Of a stretch of 64,000 bases of DNA, positions 1 to 11,142 are shown one piece after another. The stretch's first letter is position 1, and each line of letters opens with the position of its first letter. The position numbers and the translations under genes were made by a program. Location of the stretch: the NCBI RefSeq assembly GCF_033118175.1, contig NC_083689.1, forward strand, positions 28,688,501-28,752,500, given 5' to 3'. This stretch comes from Dama dama. Taxonomy: Eukaryota; Chordata; Mammalia; Artiodactyla; Cervidae. The notes beneath the pieces were generated by a model. It ran no database searches, was not told the DNA's origin, and was given only the letters and a program-made list of their open reading frames with translations.

Positions 1-448
1 TACAGACTTCCAAGTTAAGATGGTAGGATGAAAACATCCAAAACTCTCCTTTTCCCCCAAACCTAGTGATAGAATAACAAATAGAAGCAAACCAGCCCAA
101 ATACCTCAAAATCAATGAAAGGAAAGGACTGAGTTTCATGCCATACAATTCAAATTGAGCAACCCAAAATTTTGGGACAGGAGGGAAAGAGAGAGACAGA
201 AAAAAGAAAGCCGTTTGCTTGAATCCATTTGGTTCCTTGCAGTAAAACAAACTAACCAGTCTGAACTGCCCAATACACTCATTAACACACTTAGGAGGTA
301 AGAAATGTTAATGAAAAGGTGATTTTTAAAAAATTATACCAAGATCCTCACACACAGAGAAAGATGACTCAAAATACAAAAGATATACTTGTACAAACTA
401 AAGTATGGGAAGATTTAATTTGTGGCCTTGTTGTAGGAAACTAAGGAT
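1..448. other. Unannotated AT-rich intergenic DNA
   Basis: I see no gene, complete repeat or structured element here. It ends at the truncated 5' edge of the first BovB copy. Confidence 0.6.
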
Positions 449-1690
449 TTCACATGCTAGTAAAGTAATGCTCAAAATTCTCCAAGCCAGTCTTCAGCAA
501 TACGTGAACCATGAACTTCCAGAAATTTCAAGCTGGTTTTAGGAAAGGCAGAGGAACCAAAGATCAAATTGCCAACATCTGCTGGATCATCAAAAAAGCA
601 AGAAAGTTCCAGAAGAACATCTATTTCTGCTTTATTGACTATGCCAAAGCCTTTGACTGTGTGGATCACAATAAACTGTGGAAAATTCTGAAAGAGATGA
701 GAATACCAGACCACCTGACCTGCTTCTTGAGAAATCTATATGCAGATCAGGAGGCAACAGTTAGAACTGGACATGAAACAACAGACTGGTTCCAAATAGG
801 AAAAGGAGTACGTCAAGCCTGTATATTGTCACCCTGCTTATTCAACTTCTATGCACGGTACGTCATGAGAAATGCTGGGCTGGAAGAAGCACAAGCTGGA
901 ATCAAGATTGCCGGGAGAAATATCAGTAACCTCAGATATGCAGATGACACCACCCTTATGGCAGAAAGTGAAGAAGAGAGTGAAAAGTAAAAGTAAAAAG
1001 TTGGCTTAAAGCTGAACATTCAGAAAACTAAGATCATGGCATCTGGTCCTATCACTTCATGGGAAATAGATGGGGAAACAGTGGAAACAGTGTCAGACTT
1101 TATTTTGGAGGGCTCCAAAATCACTGCAGATGGTGATTGCAGCCATGAAATTAAAAGATGCTTACTCCCTGGAAGGAAAGTTATGACCAACCTAGATAGC
1201 ATATTAAAAAGCAGAGACATTACTTTGCCAACAAAGGTCCATCTAGTCAAGGCTATGGTTTTTCCAGTGGTCATGTATGGATGTGAGAGTTGGACTATAA
1301 AGAAAGGTGAGCGCAGAAGAATTGATGCTTTTGAACTGTGGTGTTGGAGAAGACTCTTGAGAGTCCCTTGGACTGGAAGGAGCTCCAACCCGTCCATCCT
1401 AAAGGAGATCAGTCCTGGGTGTTCATTGGAAGGACTGATGCTGAAGCTGAAACTCCAATACCTTGGCCACCTGATGCTAAGAGTTGACTCATTGGAAAAG
1501 ACCCTAATTTTTGGAGGGATTGGGGGCAGGAAGAGGAGGGGACGACAGAGGATGAGATGGCTGGATGGCATCACCGACTCAATGGACATGAGTTTGGGTA
1601 AACTCCGGGAGTTGGTGATGGACAGGGAGGCCTGGCGTGCTGCGATTCATGGGGTCGCAAAGAGTCGGACATGACTGAGCGACTGAACTC
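449..1690 (+). mobile_element. BovB (RTE-clade) LINE, 5'-truncated, RT domain and 3' end
   Basis: A sense copy of the BovB non-LTR retrotransposon covering the reverse-transcriptase palm region to the 3' terminus. Visible RT features are AGFRKGRGTKDQIAN, the motif A stretch FIDYAKAFD (about 639-660) and the active-site YADD motif (about 937-948). The frame breaks at about 984-1035, where sequence coding for the linker present in the other copies is deleted and replaced by a short GTAAAA-type repeat; a second open stretch follows from 1036 to 1674. The end GACTGAGCGACTGAACT is the BovB tail. A possible 6-bp TSD (AAGGAT) is at 443-448 and 1691-1696. The copy is dead: truncated and broken. Confidence 0.9.
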
Positions 1691-1696
1691 AAGGAT

Positions 1697-2000
1697 AAAT
1701 GCATCAACCACCACTAGCTATGAGTCTTGGAAATGTTGCCTTTAGCTGAGTACATTACTGCCTTTAATAAAATGAGTGGTCTGTAAATAAGAAAATAGGG
1801 AAGGATGGATTATTGAGTAGCACCCTACTAATACAGGCCATTGATGACAATCTTATCTAAAAATAAGCAAAATTATATAGAAATTTCCCTAGAAAGGTTT
1901 TGTGTTGAGAAAGAAAATAACGAAAATATGAATCTGATAGAAGCAGAGAACCATATATATGACAAATAAGAGCTGAATGAAAAGGAAAACTGAAGACCTG
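1697..2000. other. Unannotated intergenic DNA
   Basis: No feature seen between the BovB tail and the next SINE; AT-rich sequence only. Confidence 0.5.
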
Positions 2001-2010
2001 AGAAATAAAT

Positions 2011-2142
2011 CCCCTGGAGAAGGAAATGGCAACCCACTCCAGTATTCTTGCCCAGAGAATCCCATGGACAGAGGAGCCTGGCGGGCTTCACAGTCCATGG
2101 GAATGTGAAGAGTTGGACACAACAGAGTGAGTAACACACACA
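2011..2142 (+). mobile_element. 5'-truncated Bov-tA-type SINE with 10-bp TSD
   Basis: The 132-bp fragment begins in the middle of the SINE (CCCCTGGAGAAGGAAATGGC) and runs to the BovB-like tail (GAGTTGGACACAACAGAG). AGAAATAAAT flanks it on both sides (2001-2010 and 2143-2152), a perfect 10-bp TSD that fixes the insertion boundaries. Confidence 0.85.
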
Positions 2143-2263
2143 AGAAATAAATATAGAAGCAAAAAAACCAAACCAAACAAAAAAATGACTGTATTTAGCA
2201 AATATAGACTTGGTTTTTAACCAAAGTACCAGCAAAGAAATGTTGAGATAATCATGAAGAATA

Positions 2264-2720
2264 TGGGCTTCCCTGATAGCTCAGTTGGTAAAGAATCCAC
2301 CTGCAGTGCAGAGAGCCCAGTTCGATTCCTCAGTCAGGAAGATCCCCCGGAGAAGGGATAGGCTACCCACTCCAGTATTCTTGAGCTTCTCTTGTGGCTC
2401 AGCTGGTAAAGAATCTGCCAGCAATGCAGGAGACCTGGGTTCAAGCCCTGGGTTGGGAAGAGCCCCTAGAGAAGGGAAAGGCTGCTGCTGCTGCTAAGTC
2501 GCTTCAATAGTGTCTGACTCTATGCGACCCCGTAGACAGCAGCCCACCAGGTTCCTCTGTCCACAGCATTCTCTAGGCCAGAATACTGGAGCGGGTTGCC
2601 ATTTCCTTCTCCACTCTACCCACTCCAGTATTCTGGCCTGGAGAATTCCATGGACTATATAGTCCCTGGAGTCACAAAGAATCGGACACAACTAAGCAAC
2701 TTAAAAAAAAAAAAAAGAAG
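2264..2720 (+). mobile_element. Dimeric Bov-A2-like SINE with a nested antisense SINE, 14-bp TSD
   Basis: Two tandem tRNA-derived monomers (2265-2384 and from 2385) are followed by one BovB-type tail (AGAATCGGACACAACTAAGC) and poly-A (2703-2716). The second monomer is interrupted by an antisense SINE piece with a CTG repeat at its edge (about 2483-2613). AATCATGAAGAATA occurs at 2250-2263 and 2721-2734, a perfect 14-bp TSD, so both monomers were inserted in one event. Confidence 0.85.
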
Positions 2721-3226
2721 AATCATGAAGAATACAGAGAAAAAGAAAGAGATTAAAGTAGGTGGATAGTAGGGCAGAGGACTGGCATAGACATTTTTCC
2801 AAAGACATACAGATGACCAACAGACACATGAAAAGATGCTCAATATCACTAATCATCAGGGAAATGCAGGTCAAAACCACAGTGAGATGCCACCTCACAC
2901 CTGTCAAAAAGATATCAAACAAGTGTCGTCGAGGATGTGGAAAAAGGGAAAAATTGTACATTGTTGGTGGGATTATAAACTAGTGCAGCCACTATAAGAA
3001 ACAGTATGGAGGTTCCTCAGAAAATTAAAACTAGAACTGTCATACAATCCAGCAATTTTACTTCTAGGTATTTACTCAAAGAAAACAAAAATATTAATTC
3101 AAAAAGATATATGCACTCAATGTTCAAGGCGGCATTTGTTTTTTTCTTTTACAATAGCCAAGATACAGAAGCAATCTAAGTGTACATCAGTGGAAGAATG
3201 GATAAAGATGACCACATACATACAGG

Positions 3227-3250
3227 CACACACACACACACACACACACA
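3227..3250. repeat. (CA)n microsatellite
   Basis: About 12 uninterrupted CA units inside the old LINE-1, just before the BovB insertion; followed by TACATACGTACATA. Confidence 0.9.
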
Positions 3251-3274
3251 TACATACGTACATAATGGATTCTT

Positions 3275-3632
3275 CAGTTCAGTTCAGTTCAGTCGCTCAG
3301 TTGTGTCCGACTCTCTGCAACCCCATGAATCGCAGCGTGCCAGGCCTCCCTGTCCATCACCAACTCCCAGAGTTTACTCAAACTCATGTCCATCAAGTCG
3401 ATGATGCCATCCAGCCATCTCATCCTCTGTCGTCCCCTTCTCCTCCTGCCCCCAATCCCTCCCAGCATCAGGGTCTTTTCCAATGAGTCAACTCTTCGCA
3501 TGAGGTGACCAAAGTATTGGAGTTTCAGCTTCAGCATCAGTCCTTCCAATGAACACCCAGGACCGATCTCCTTTAGGATGGACTGGTTGGATCTCCTTGC
3601 AGTCCAAGGGACTCTCAAGAGTCTTCTCCAAC
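3275..3632 (-). mobile_element. BovB LINE 3' fragment, antisense, nested in LINE-1
   Basis: It starts with the reverse complement of the BovB tail (repeated TTCAG units, then AGTCGCTCAG) and reads as the C-terminal part of the BovB ORF2 on the minus strand (about 109 codons open, 3289-3618, including LEKTLMLGGIGGRRRRGRQR). It interrupts the LINE-1 between ATAATGGATTCTT and CTCAGCCACTAAAAA, which are adjacent in intact LINE-1 copies. No clean TSD was seen. Confidence 0.88.
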
Positions 3633-4079
3633 TCAGCCACTAAAAAATAAATTTTCGCCATTTGTCATAATATGGATGGACCTAAAGGGTATTATGCTAA
3701 GTGAAATAGTGAGACACAGAAAGACCAGCTCCATTATGATTTCACTTACAGTGGAAGCTAAAAACAAGCAAAATAAAACAGGAAGAGGCTCATAGATACT
3801 TAGAACAAATGGGTAGTTGCCAGAGAGGTTGGAGTAGGGGAGTGGGCCGTATAGGTGGAGGGGACTAAAAGCTGCAAACCTCCATCCATGGGGATGTAAT
3901 ATACAGCATAAGGAATATGGTCAATACTATAGTAATAACTTTGTATTGGGATGGATGGTTACTAGACTTATAGTAAACATTTCACTATGTATGCAAATGT
4001 CAACTCATTATGTAGTACAACTGAAACTAACATAATACTGTCTACCAAATGTGTTTTAATAATAATAAAAAATTATGTG

Positions 4080-4655
4080 GACAATAGACAAAAACAAAAA
4101 TAACATCTGTCACTGAATTCAGGGATTCAACATTCAGAATGGAAAAGATGGTCAAAGATAAAACAACAGAAAATTTACAGAAAATAGTATGAGTCTGTAG
4201 AAAAATATTATAACGTGTTCCAAGAAAAAAATCATAAATGATGATATATTCTGAAGTATGTCTTAAGTAAGTTCATAAAACTTCAAAAGTAATGGAAGTA
4301 TTTTCCAGGGAGAAAAATCAGGCTGAATGTGAAGTGGAAGTAGGAGGGGAGAATCAGGTTGACCACAAACTGATCCACAACTGTATTCGATGTCATTAAA
4401 AAATGCATCAATAATCTACAAAGAGCTAATGAAAGGGATACATGACTCCAAAATGTTACGCCTTGTGCCAAGCTGAGTAATTATCCAAATATAAAATATA
4501 AAGACATTCTCAGACAGTAGGCAGATTTAAAAATAAACAAATCATAGAATATATATTTTTAAATCTTTAAAAAATGACAACATTGAAATACTTTACCTGT
4601 TAGAAATAATAGGAGAAATCATAGCAAATACTGGTTATTTTAAATATATAACAAT
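4080..4655. other. Unannotated AT-rich intergenic DNA
   Basis: No gene or repeat family recognised. A 62-codon minus-strand open frame (4283-4471) is not convincing. Confidence 0.5.
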
Positions 4656-4660
4656 GACTT

Positions 4661-4785
4661 GGGAGTTCCCTGGTGGTTCGGTGGTTAGAACTTGGCGCAT
4701 TCACTTTTGTGGCCCAAGTTAGATCCTTGGTCAGGGAACTGAGCTCCCATAAAATATGTGGTGCAGGCCAAAAAAAAAAAAAAAA
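4661..4785 (+). mobile_element. CHR-type SINE (cetartiodactyl, tRNA-derived)
   Basis: It begins GGGAGTTCCCTGGTGGTTCG, contains the box-B-like segment and GGTCAGGGAACTGAG, and ends in GCAGGCC followed by poly-A (4770-4784). The family predates the bovid-specific Bov-tA elements. Confidence 0.8.
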
Positions 4786-5045
4786 CTTATTATAGGATGC
4801 ATAATTAGGGGACAGAAATGTTAAATTGGCATAAGTTGTAAAAATGAAAAAACTGGGGGAAAGAAAACGTATTCACTTCTCATCTTTCATGATGATAAAT
4901 CAATAAACTTATCAAAGTCAGCAAACTGACAAGTAATAGTGTAAGTATATTATTTATATAACAGGAATCGCCAGAATTAAAGTAACAGTATAATTGACAA
5001 AGCAGAAAGTGAGAAAGAGAAAGGGTAGGAGAAAGAGAAGGAGAA

Positions 5046-5197
5046 GAGAGTGTTAGAGGATGAGATGGCTGGATAGCATCACCGATGCAATGAACATGAA
5101 CTTGGGCAAACTCAGAGATGGTGAGGGACAGGGAGGCCTGGCGTGCTGCAGTCCGTGGGGTCGTGAAGAGTCAGTCATGACTGGGAGGCTGAACAAC
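5046..5197 (+). mobile_element. Short BovB-tail-derived SINE (Bov-A/ART2-like)
   Basis: It matches the BovB 3' end (GGATGAGATGGCTGGATAGC onward) but ends GGCTGAACAACAA, the tail form of the small SINE-like derivatives. AAGGAGAA at 5038-5045 and 5198-5205 may be an 8-bp TSD, though the left flank is low-complexity. Confidence 0.75.
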
Positions 5198-5287
5198 AAG
5201 GAGAAAGTGCAGTATGCTAATTATCTAAAATCTCAGAGAACATCAACAAATACTGTTTAAATTTGCTATATCAAGTAGTGGTTAGAT

Positions 5288-5466
5288 GGGCTTCCCTGGT
5301 GGCTCAGATGTTAAAGAATCTTCCTGCAGTGTGGGAGACGCGGGTTCGATCCCTGAGTTGGGACAATCCCCTGGAGGAGGGCATTGCCACTCACTCCAGT
5401 ATTGCATCCCCATGGCTATAGTCCATGCAGCGTCGGACATGCCTGAGAGACTTAAGCACAGCACGC
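5288..5466 (+). mobile_element. Bov-tA SINE with perfect 11-bp TSD
   Basis: Full-length arrangement: GGGCTTCCCTGGTGGCTCAG head, box-B-like GGGTTCGATCCCTGAG, and a shortened BovB-type tail (GCGTCGGACATGCCTGAGAG). AGTGGTTAGAT flanks it at 5277-5287 and 5467-5477. Confidence 0.92.
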
Positions 5467-5689
5467 AGTGGTTAGATTTTACAAAATATATAAATATACA
5501 AATGTTTCAGTGGTGATATCTAAAAAAAGGATATAAGCCTTTCAAATGATAACAAGGAAGTATATAAGGTATACATTTAACCCAAGTAACAGTAAGAAAA
5601 TCCATGTACAAGAAGGCAAAAGACAAAGGAAGCATTTGACACAAAAATAAAACATAAAACTAGATAAAAATTAAAACAAAATGTATTGT

Positions 5690-5792
5690 TTTTTTTAATT
5701 AATTAATTTATTTTTTTATTAGTTGGAGGCTAATTACTTCACAACATTTCAGTGGGTTTTGTCATACATTGATATGAATCAGCCATAGTGAC
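5690..5792 (-). mobile_element. Bovine LINE-1 3' UTR end, antisense
   Basis: A T-rich tail followed by ATTAGTTGGAGGCTAATTAC and CATACATTGATATGAATCAG, the reverse complement of the bovine LINE-1 3' terminus. Truncated to about 100 bp. Confidence 0.75.
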
Positions 5793-5799
5793 ATCAAAT

Positions 5800-6957
5800 A
5801 TAAAAGGGATATATTCATACAAAGATGATCCGATTTGATTTTTAGTCATACCAAACAATATGTTAAATACACAAGAAGCATCCAGAGCTATAAGATACAG
5901 ATTATATGGAAAAAGAAGACATAATAGACAAATATGTTGTAGTAATAAAAAGAAATCTCAAGTGAAAATATATTACAAAGACTAAACCCAAACAAATGTC
6001 AGATAGAGTTTCATTTTATAAATAAGAGGTATATAATTATAAGGAAAATAGAACTGCCATAATTAAATACATTTATAACAAGAGATGAAAACACAAGCTG
6101 CAGAAAAAGAAATGGATAGAAACACCGTATTAGCAGTAGATTTTGACTTGCTTCTGTAGGCTTGTGACTGACTGACTACTCATCAAAATAAGCATACAGA
6201 GAATTTTAATGATATAATTATGCTCCAGCTAACTGATATGCCTCAAACTCTACAACATGAAAGATTATATATTTTCTTTTCATGGAAAATTTAACATTTC
6301 TTTTCAAGGAAAATTTTCAAAATCAGAGCTGTATAAAGAACACAGATGATTTCCAAATACATACACAAATACATGAAGAAGAGACCATGAGCCATGAATA
6401 TACATATACTAAAATAAAACTAGAAATTAGTAATCACAAATAGAAAAACACTCTAGCCACAGAAAACTGTATGCCTTTATTTTAAACACTTCAAATTCAA
6501 AATGAAAAATGAGAAAATTTATAAAATACCAATAAAGAATACAAAAAAATTAGGGATTACCTGAAGTTGAGAACGCATGGTTTTACACATTTATGCTATT
6601 AAAAAGGAGTCTAAGTAAGCAAATTAAGCATTGGACTGAAAAAATCCGAGGAAGGATTACAGAATTAAATCATGTATTTTTTTGAAGGAAAACATAAGGA
6701 ATAAGATAATAATGATTAAAGCGGAAATTTCTGTATTTAAGAAACAGAAAATTAGGAAAAATTATAAAACCTAGAGTGTGGATAAAGTTTTGTTTATTAG
6801 GGGAAGGGAGAAAACGTGGATATAAGGGCAGATGAAAAAGGTTCTAAGGAGCAAGTCTGTAGTATTTTAAATTATCTTTTCATTATGAAAACCTTCAAAT
6901 ATACACAAAATTAGAGAGAGAAATATAATAAACTCTCATGTATCCAATAATCACACT
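5800..6957. other. Unannotated AT-rich intergenic DNA
   Basis: No feature supported. The sequence is strongly A-rich on the + strand and may hide decayed LINE-1 material. Confidence 0.5.
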
Positions 6958-9060
6958 GTCTTGATTACAGTAGTTAATTCTTGAAGTCAGATAGTGTGAA
7001 TCCCCTATTCTTCAATATTATTTAGGATATTCTGGGTCCTTTCCTTCTTCGTATAATCTCTCAAATCAGTTTGTCAGTATCTACGAAATAACTTGCTGGT
7101 ATTTTAATTGGCATTGTGTTGAATCTGTAAATCACGTCGAGAAGAACTGATATCTTAACAATATTGAGTCTTTTTACCCATAAACAAACAACATCTCTCC
7201 ATTTATTTAGACCTTCTTTTCTTTCTTCAGAATTGTGTAGTTTCCCTTACATGTATAGATCTTGTACATATTTTGTTATATGTATACCTAATTTTTTGCC
7301 AATAGTTTATTGATATATAGGAAAGCAAATCAATTTGTCTATATTGACCTTGTATCCTGCAAACTTGTATCCTGCAAACTATAATTACGTGTTAGTTCCA
7401 GGAATTTTTTGTTGGTTTTTTGGAATCTTCTAGATAGACAATTATATCATCTGCAACTAAGGAGAGTTTTATTTCTCCCTTCCCTATTTGTATAGCTTTC
7501 ATTTCCTTCTCTTATCTTATTCCAGTACAATACTGAACAGGAGTGGTAAGAGGGGACATCCTCTCTCTGCTGGAGATAACTCCTTTTTGTTTCCTTCATC
7601 TGACATCTTGATTCCCCTTTCCTTTCTGAAAAATACTGTCACTGGGGATAGAATTCTGCGCTGACAACTTTTTTTCAGCACTTGAGAAAAGCGTGCCACT
7701 TCCTTCTTGCCTCCATGGTTTCTAATGAGTAATCTGCAGCCATTTCAATTATTTTCTTCTCAGAGCATGGTGTCATTTCTCTTGCTGCTTTGTCTTTAAT
7801 TTTCGTAAGTTTGTCTATGAGGAATTTCAATGTGAATTCCTTTGGGTTTATAGTGTTTGAGATTCACTCAGTCTCTTGAAGCTGTATGTTTATGTCTTCT
7901 GCTAAATTTGGCAAATATTCAATCATTGTTTCTTCAAGTAGTTTTTTTTAGCAGCACTCCTTCTCTTTGAGATTCTGATAAGTAAATGTTAAATAATTTT
8001 GTTATAGTCTCACAGGTCCCTGCAACTGTGGTTGTTTGTTTTTTCAATCTAGTTTCTCTTTTTGTTCAGTTTGGGTAATTTCTATTATTCCATCTTCAAG
8101 TTCCTTCTGTCCTATTTTTCTGTCAAACCCATGTACCAAGCTTTTAAATTTTAATTACTGTATTTTTTACTTCTAAAATTTCCAGTTAGTTCTTGATTAT
8201 ATCTTCTATTACTTTGTTGAGGCTTGCTTTCTTTTCTTTCTCTTTCGTTTCAAGTATGTTCACAGATACTCTTTGAAATACTTTTATCATGTCTGGTTTA
8301 AAGGCATGGTCCAATAGTTCTAACACCTGCATCATCTCAGTGTTGGTGAGTATTACTTTTCTTTTCTCATTGAGATTTTCCTGGTTCTTGGTATGAGAAA
8401 TAATTTTCTCACAAATCCTGGGCATTTTGGGTGTTATGAGACTTTGGATCCTATGTAAGTCATGTCTTAGCAGTCTCTTCTGATGCTGCGTGGGTTTGGG
8501 GGTGAAGAGAGAAGGGTGTTGCCTCGTTACTACTAGATGAAAGTAAAAGTTCACGCTCTGTCTCTCTTTACACCATGGAGGTGTGAGGAGCATTTTGTTC
8601 CTGTTGAGCAGGGGCGGGAGCACTAGCTTCCCACTAAATTTCTGCTATACCACCCTGGCTGGGAGGGAGAGACATGCTTCATTATTGCTCCCCATGTAGC
8701 TTCCCTTAGCTTCCCACGGGGATGGGCAATGATAGGAGTCCTAACTCTCTATAGGACTCAGCTCATACCATCCCAGCAGAAGGGGCACTTCATTACTGTG
8801 AGGTGGAAGTGGAAGTCCAGGTTCTCCCCTGGCACTCTGGGGGTGGCCCCATGGGGGATGCAGCGGTCCCTTACCTGGCCTTGTCTGACACTCTTCCTTC
8901 TTCTCTGACACTTCTCTGCCACCTATTCCTGCACTCAGTCCACAATGTATAAAGCAAAAAAATAAATAAGTAACAAACAAAAACCTCAAGGGACTCATTT
9001 CTATGTTGTGACTCAGGTCCCTGGCCAGTCTGCAATTTTCTCTACACTATCCAGAGTCCC
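6958..9060 (-). mobile_element. Old antisense LINE-1 (ORF2, ORF1 and 5' remnants)
   Basis: From left to right the block reads as a minus-strand LINE-1 from 3' to 5'. 6958-7560 matches ORF2 (for example CAATATTGAGTCTTTTTACC and CTGAACAGGAGTGGTAAGAG). 7600-8160 continues LINE-related sequence (CTCCATGGTTTCTAATGAG). 8186-8623 has a 145-codon minus frame whose C-terminal part resembles an ORF1 N-terminal region. The 5' boundary is uncertain. All frames are broken. A 15-bp tandem repeat is at 7350-7380. Confidence 0.65.
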
Positions 9061-9542
9061 CTTATTCTTGTTTCTATACATAATGTCTAGTATGTTCAGC
9101 TAAGTATACTTAGCAAAAGAAATAAAAGAAAGTTGATCTATTTCATCTTTTTCCTGAAGTATTTAAGACAAATCCCAGGAATCATATCATTTCACCCATA
9201 AAGAATTTAGTCAGTATTGGAGAACATTATTTAAAAATATAGCCATGATATCATTTTCACACTTCCTAAAATTAAAAATAATTGAAAATATACTAGCTAA
9301 TAATCAACTTACACCCAGACCTCTGCAGATTGCCTCGAAATCTCATTTTACACCTGTGTTCAAATAACTAACCCAGATACGGTGCAACTGTTGGATCAAA
9401 AGAGTTCCCCTCCCTTTTCTCTACTCATGTCACTTATTTGAAAAAAAAAAAAATTGGTCCTATGGTATTCCCTACATTCTAGATCTGGTTGAATACATTC
9501 TTGAGGTATCATTTAATGTGTTCTACTATATCCTCCATAGTT
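9061..9542. other. Unannotated intergenic DNA
   Basis: No feature seen apart from a poly-A run at 9440-9452. Confidence 0.5.
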
Positions 9543-9555
9543 CTTAGAAACTGGT

Positions 9556-10918
9556 GAAAGTGAAAGTAAAAGTCACTTCAGTTCAGTTCAGTTCAGTCGC
9601 TCAATCGTGTCCGACTCTTTGTGACCCCATGAATCGCAGCACACCAGGACTCCCTGTCCATCACAAGCTCCTGGAGTTTACTCAAACTCATGTCTATCGA
9701 GTCAGTGATGCCATCCAGCCATCTCATCCTCTGTCATCCCCATCTCCTCCTGCCCCCAATCACTCCCAGCATCAGGGTCTTTTCCAATGAGTCAGCTCTT
9801 CACATCAGGTGGGCACAGTATTGGAGTTTCAGCTTCAACATTACTCCTTCCAATGAACACCCAGGACTGATCTCCTTTAGGATGGACTGGTTGGATCTCC
9901 TTGCAGTCCAAGGGACTCTCAAGAGTCTTCTCCAACACCACAGTTCAAAAGCATCAATTCTTCGGCGCTCACCTTTCTTTATAGTCCAACTCTCACATCC
10001 ATACATGACCACTGGAAAAACCATAGCCTGACTAGATGGACCTTTGTTGGAAAAGTAATGTCTCTGCTTTTTATTTTATTTTTTTTGTTGTTTTTTAGTC
10101 CAATTTTATTTTATTTTTTTCCATTTATTTTTATTAGTTGGGGGCTAATTACTTTACAATATTGTAGTGGTTTTTGCCATACATTGACATGAATCAGCCA
10201 CGGATTTACATGTGTTCCCCATCCTGATGACTCTGCTTTTTAATATGCTGTCTAGGTTGGTCATAACTTTCCTTCCAAGGAGTAGGCATCTTTTAATTTC
10301 ATGGCTGCAATCACCTTCTGCAGTGATTTTGGAGCCCAAAAAAATAAAGTCTGACACTGTTTCCACTGTTTCCCCATCCATTTCCCATGAAGTGATGGGA
10401 CCAGATGCCATGATCTTAGTTTTCTGAATGTTGAGTTTTAAGCCAACTTTTTCACTCTCCTCTTTCACTGTCATAAAGAGGCTTTTTAGTTCCTCTTCAC
10501 TTTCTTCCATAACGGTGGTGTCATCTGGATATCTGAGGTTATTGATATTTCTCTTGACAATCTTGATTCCAGCTTGTGCTTTTTCCAGCCCAGCATTTCT
10601 CATGATGTACTCTGCATATAAGTCAAATAAGCAGGGTGACAATATACAGCCTTGATATACTCCTTTTCCTATTTGGAACCAGTCTGTTGTTCCATGTCCA
10701 TTTCTAACTGTTGCTTCTTGACCTGCATATAAAAGTCGCTTAATTGTGTCCAACTCTGCCTAGATCCCATGGCCTATATACAGTTCATGGAATTCTCTAG
10801 ACCAGAACACTGGAGTGGCTAGCCTTTTCTTTCTCCAGAGGCTCTTTCAAACACAGAGATCAAACTCAGGTCTCCCGCATTGCAGGCAGATTCTTCACCG
10901 GCTGAGGCACAATGGAAG
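9556..10918 (-). mobile_element. Chimeric Bov-tA/BovB insertion with one 13-bp TSD
   Basis: On the minus strand the order is: Bov-tA SINE (10918 to 10731), joined at about 10730 to BovB in the RT domain, running to the BovB 3' tail (9577) and a GAAAGT-type simple tail (9556-9576). CTTAGAAACTGGT occurs at 9543-9555 and 10919-10931, so the compound entered as one unit. The BovB part keeps an open RT frame for about 170 codons (QATCWFQIGKG-type region through KIMASGPITSWEMDGETVE), with YPDD in place of YADD. A LINE-1 end (10074-10230) later split it. Confidence 0.85.
10074..10230 (-). mobile_element. Bovine LINE-1 3' end inserted in BovB, 12-bp TSD
   Basis: Antisense LINE-1 terminus: T-rich tail, TTTTTATTAGTTGGGGGCTA, then CATACATTGACATGAATCAG and TGTTCCCCATCCTGA. 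CTCTGCTTTTTA is duplicated at 10062-10073 and 10231-10242. Removing the insert and one copy restores contiguous BovB sequence, which confirms the insertion. Confidence 0.92.
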
Positions 10919-11142
10919 CTTAGAAACTGGTAGTTAAATATAAAGTTATGATTACACTTAGGGTCAATTGTTTTTTACAAAGATATCCCATAGGCAGTTC
11001 TGTGTGCCTTCAGTTGTGCCACTTAAGCAGACACATAATATCTGATTATCATAATTTTCAGAAGTTGGCAATAATCAGTAGGTTCTGGGGGTAATAGCTT
11101 GAATTATTCATTAAAAAGTTCCCCACTGACTGTTCACCTAAT

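Larger units (their letters stand above)
2760..4075 (+). mobile_element. Old LINE-1 3' end (ORF2 C-terminal part and 3' UTR), interrupted
   Basis: The sequence follows the well-known LINE-1 ORF2 end: GACATTTTTCCAAAGACATAC near 2790, AACCACAGTGAGATGCCACC near 2875, ATGGATGGACCTAAAGGG near 3673 and a final AATAATAATAAAAAATTATG near 4060. It is interrupted by an antisense BovB fragment at 3275-3632 and carries a CA microsatellite at 3227-3250. There are many substitutions and no long frame. Confidence 0.8.

Noticed and set aside
511..1674. Reverse-transcriptase frames as a possible retron, group II intron or host RT gene
   Set aside because: The sequence is a BovB LINE with its characteristic 3' tail, 5'-truncated and frame-broken.
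3271..3300. Short regular TTCAG repeats that look like a small array
   Set aside because: They are the normal repeated 3' tail of BovB and recur at 9577 and 28620. No CRISPR-like spacers are present.
5288..5466. tRNA-like box A and box B sequences (here and in every Bov-tA copy)
   Set aside because: They are heads of tRNA-derived SINEs with BovB tails and TSDs, not tRNA genes; no intact cloverleaf with an acceptor stem was found.
8186..8623. 145-codon minus-strand frame
   Set aside because: It lies within an antisense LINE-1 and its C-terminal part resembles a LINE-1 ORF1 N-terminal region, so it is not a host gene.
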